Of a DNA stretch of 64,000 nucleotides, positions 63,752-64,000 are shown in pieces. Source of the DNA: Cellulomonas sp. 73-145 (GTDB taxonomy: Bacteria; Actinomycetota; Actinomycetes; Actinomycetales; Cellulomonadaceae). The notes under the pieces were generated by a model that was given only the letters and a program-made list of their open reading frames with translations, had not been told where the DNA came from and did no database searches. The stretch spans positions 62,001 to 126,000 of the forward strand of contig MKTI01000001.1 in assembly GCA_001898185.1 (NCBI GenBank), given 5' to 3'. The translations under genes and the position numbers were made by a program. Each line of letters opens with the position of its first letter. Position 1 is the stretch's first letter.

Positions 63752-64000
<249 letters not shown>

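Overview
The window is a stretch of very GC-rich (clearly above 70 %) actinobacterial chromosome. RbpA, OpcA, a tkt-tal-zwf-opcA-pgl pentose-phosphate operon, scpA/scpB next to parA and xerD, many GTG starts, 4-nt ATGA/GTGA gene overlaps and F420-type oxidoreductase relatives all point to Actinomycetota. Gene order and content look like Micrococcales, most like Cellulomonas and its relatives; that genus-level placement is an inference. There is no phage, transposon, CRISPR array or rRNA. One tRNA (Pro-GGG) is present. Both ends cut genes: a ThDP enzyme on the left and gap on the right.

Layout. 1-2.7 kb: a partial pyruvate-oxidase-like enzyme, a short-chain dehydrogenase and two small proteins. 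2.8-5.5 kb: a sulfur module, with a CsoR/CstR-type repressor, a palindromic operator, an SQR-like flavoprotein, a DsrC/TusE-like carrier and a DsrE2-like protein. 5.5-7.9 kb: a compact cassette of three unrecognised genes, closed by a strong hairpin; this is the best candidate for an undescribed system. 8-26 kb: mixed accessory and metabolic genes: an NhaA-thioredoxin fusion, purT, an amino-acid ABC transporter, CYTH-CHAD, alcohol dehydrogenase, an S53 protease, an SOS-box gene, a FolP2-like/RibD-C pair, an MFS transporter and a flavoprotein dehydrogenase. 26-31 kb: a membrane GGDEF-EAL protein behind a 35-residue membrane peptide, then a DHFR-like gene with a DGPF protein and an ECF42-type sigma factor.

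31-39.4 kb is a full V/A-type ATPase operon on the minus strand (G/H, C, I, K, F, E, A, B, D), ending in a translationally coupled universal stress protein. 39-43.5 kb has small enzymes, a protein with four tandem cold-shock domains, the tRNA and a ferredoxin-reductase-like flavoprotein. 43.5-53.2 kb is a minus-strand housekeeping block (xerD, parA, scpA, scpB, a pseudouridine synthase, tyrA, cmk, plsC, der, plus ctaB), mostly joined by 4-nt overlaps. 53.5-60.8 kb is the plus-strand pentose-phosphate operon, whose last gene is an in-frame fusion of 6-phosphogluconolactonase to an O-methyltransferase. The window closes with rbpA, secG and the glycolytic tpiA-pgk-gap group.

How it works together: the right half is conserved central metabolism and chromosome maintenance. 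The left half holds the regulated or accessory parts: sulfane-sulfur sensing and handling, an ion-motive V-ATPase with a stress partner, c-di-GMP turnover, and at least one SOS-controlled leaderless gene. All functional calls come from reading motifs by eye; none was confirmed by a database search.
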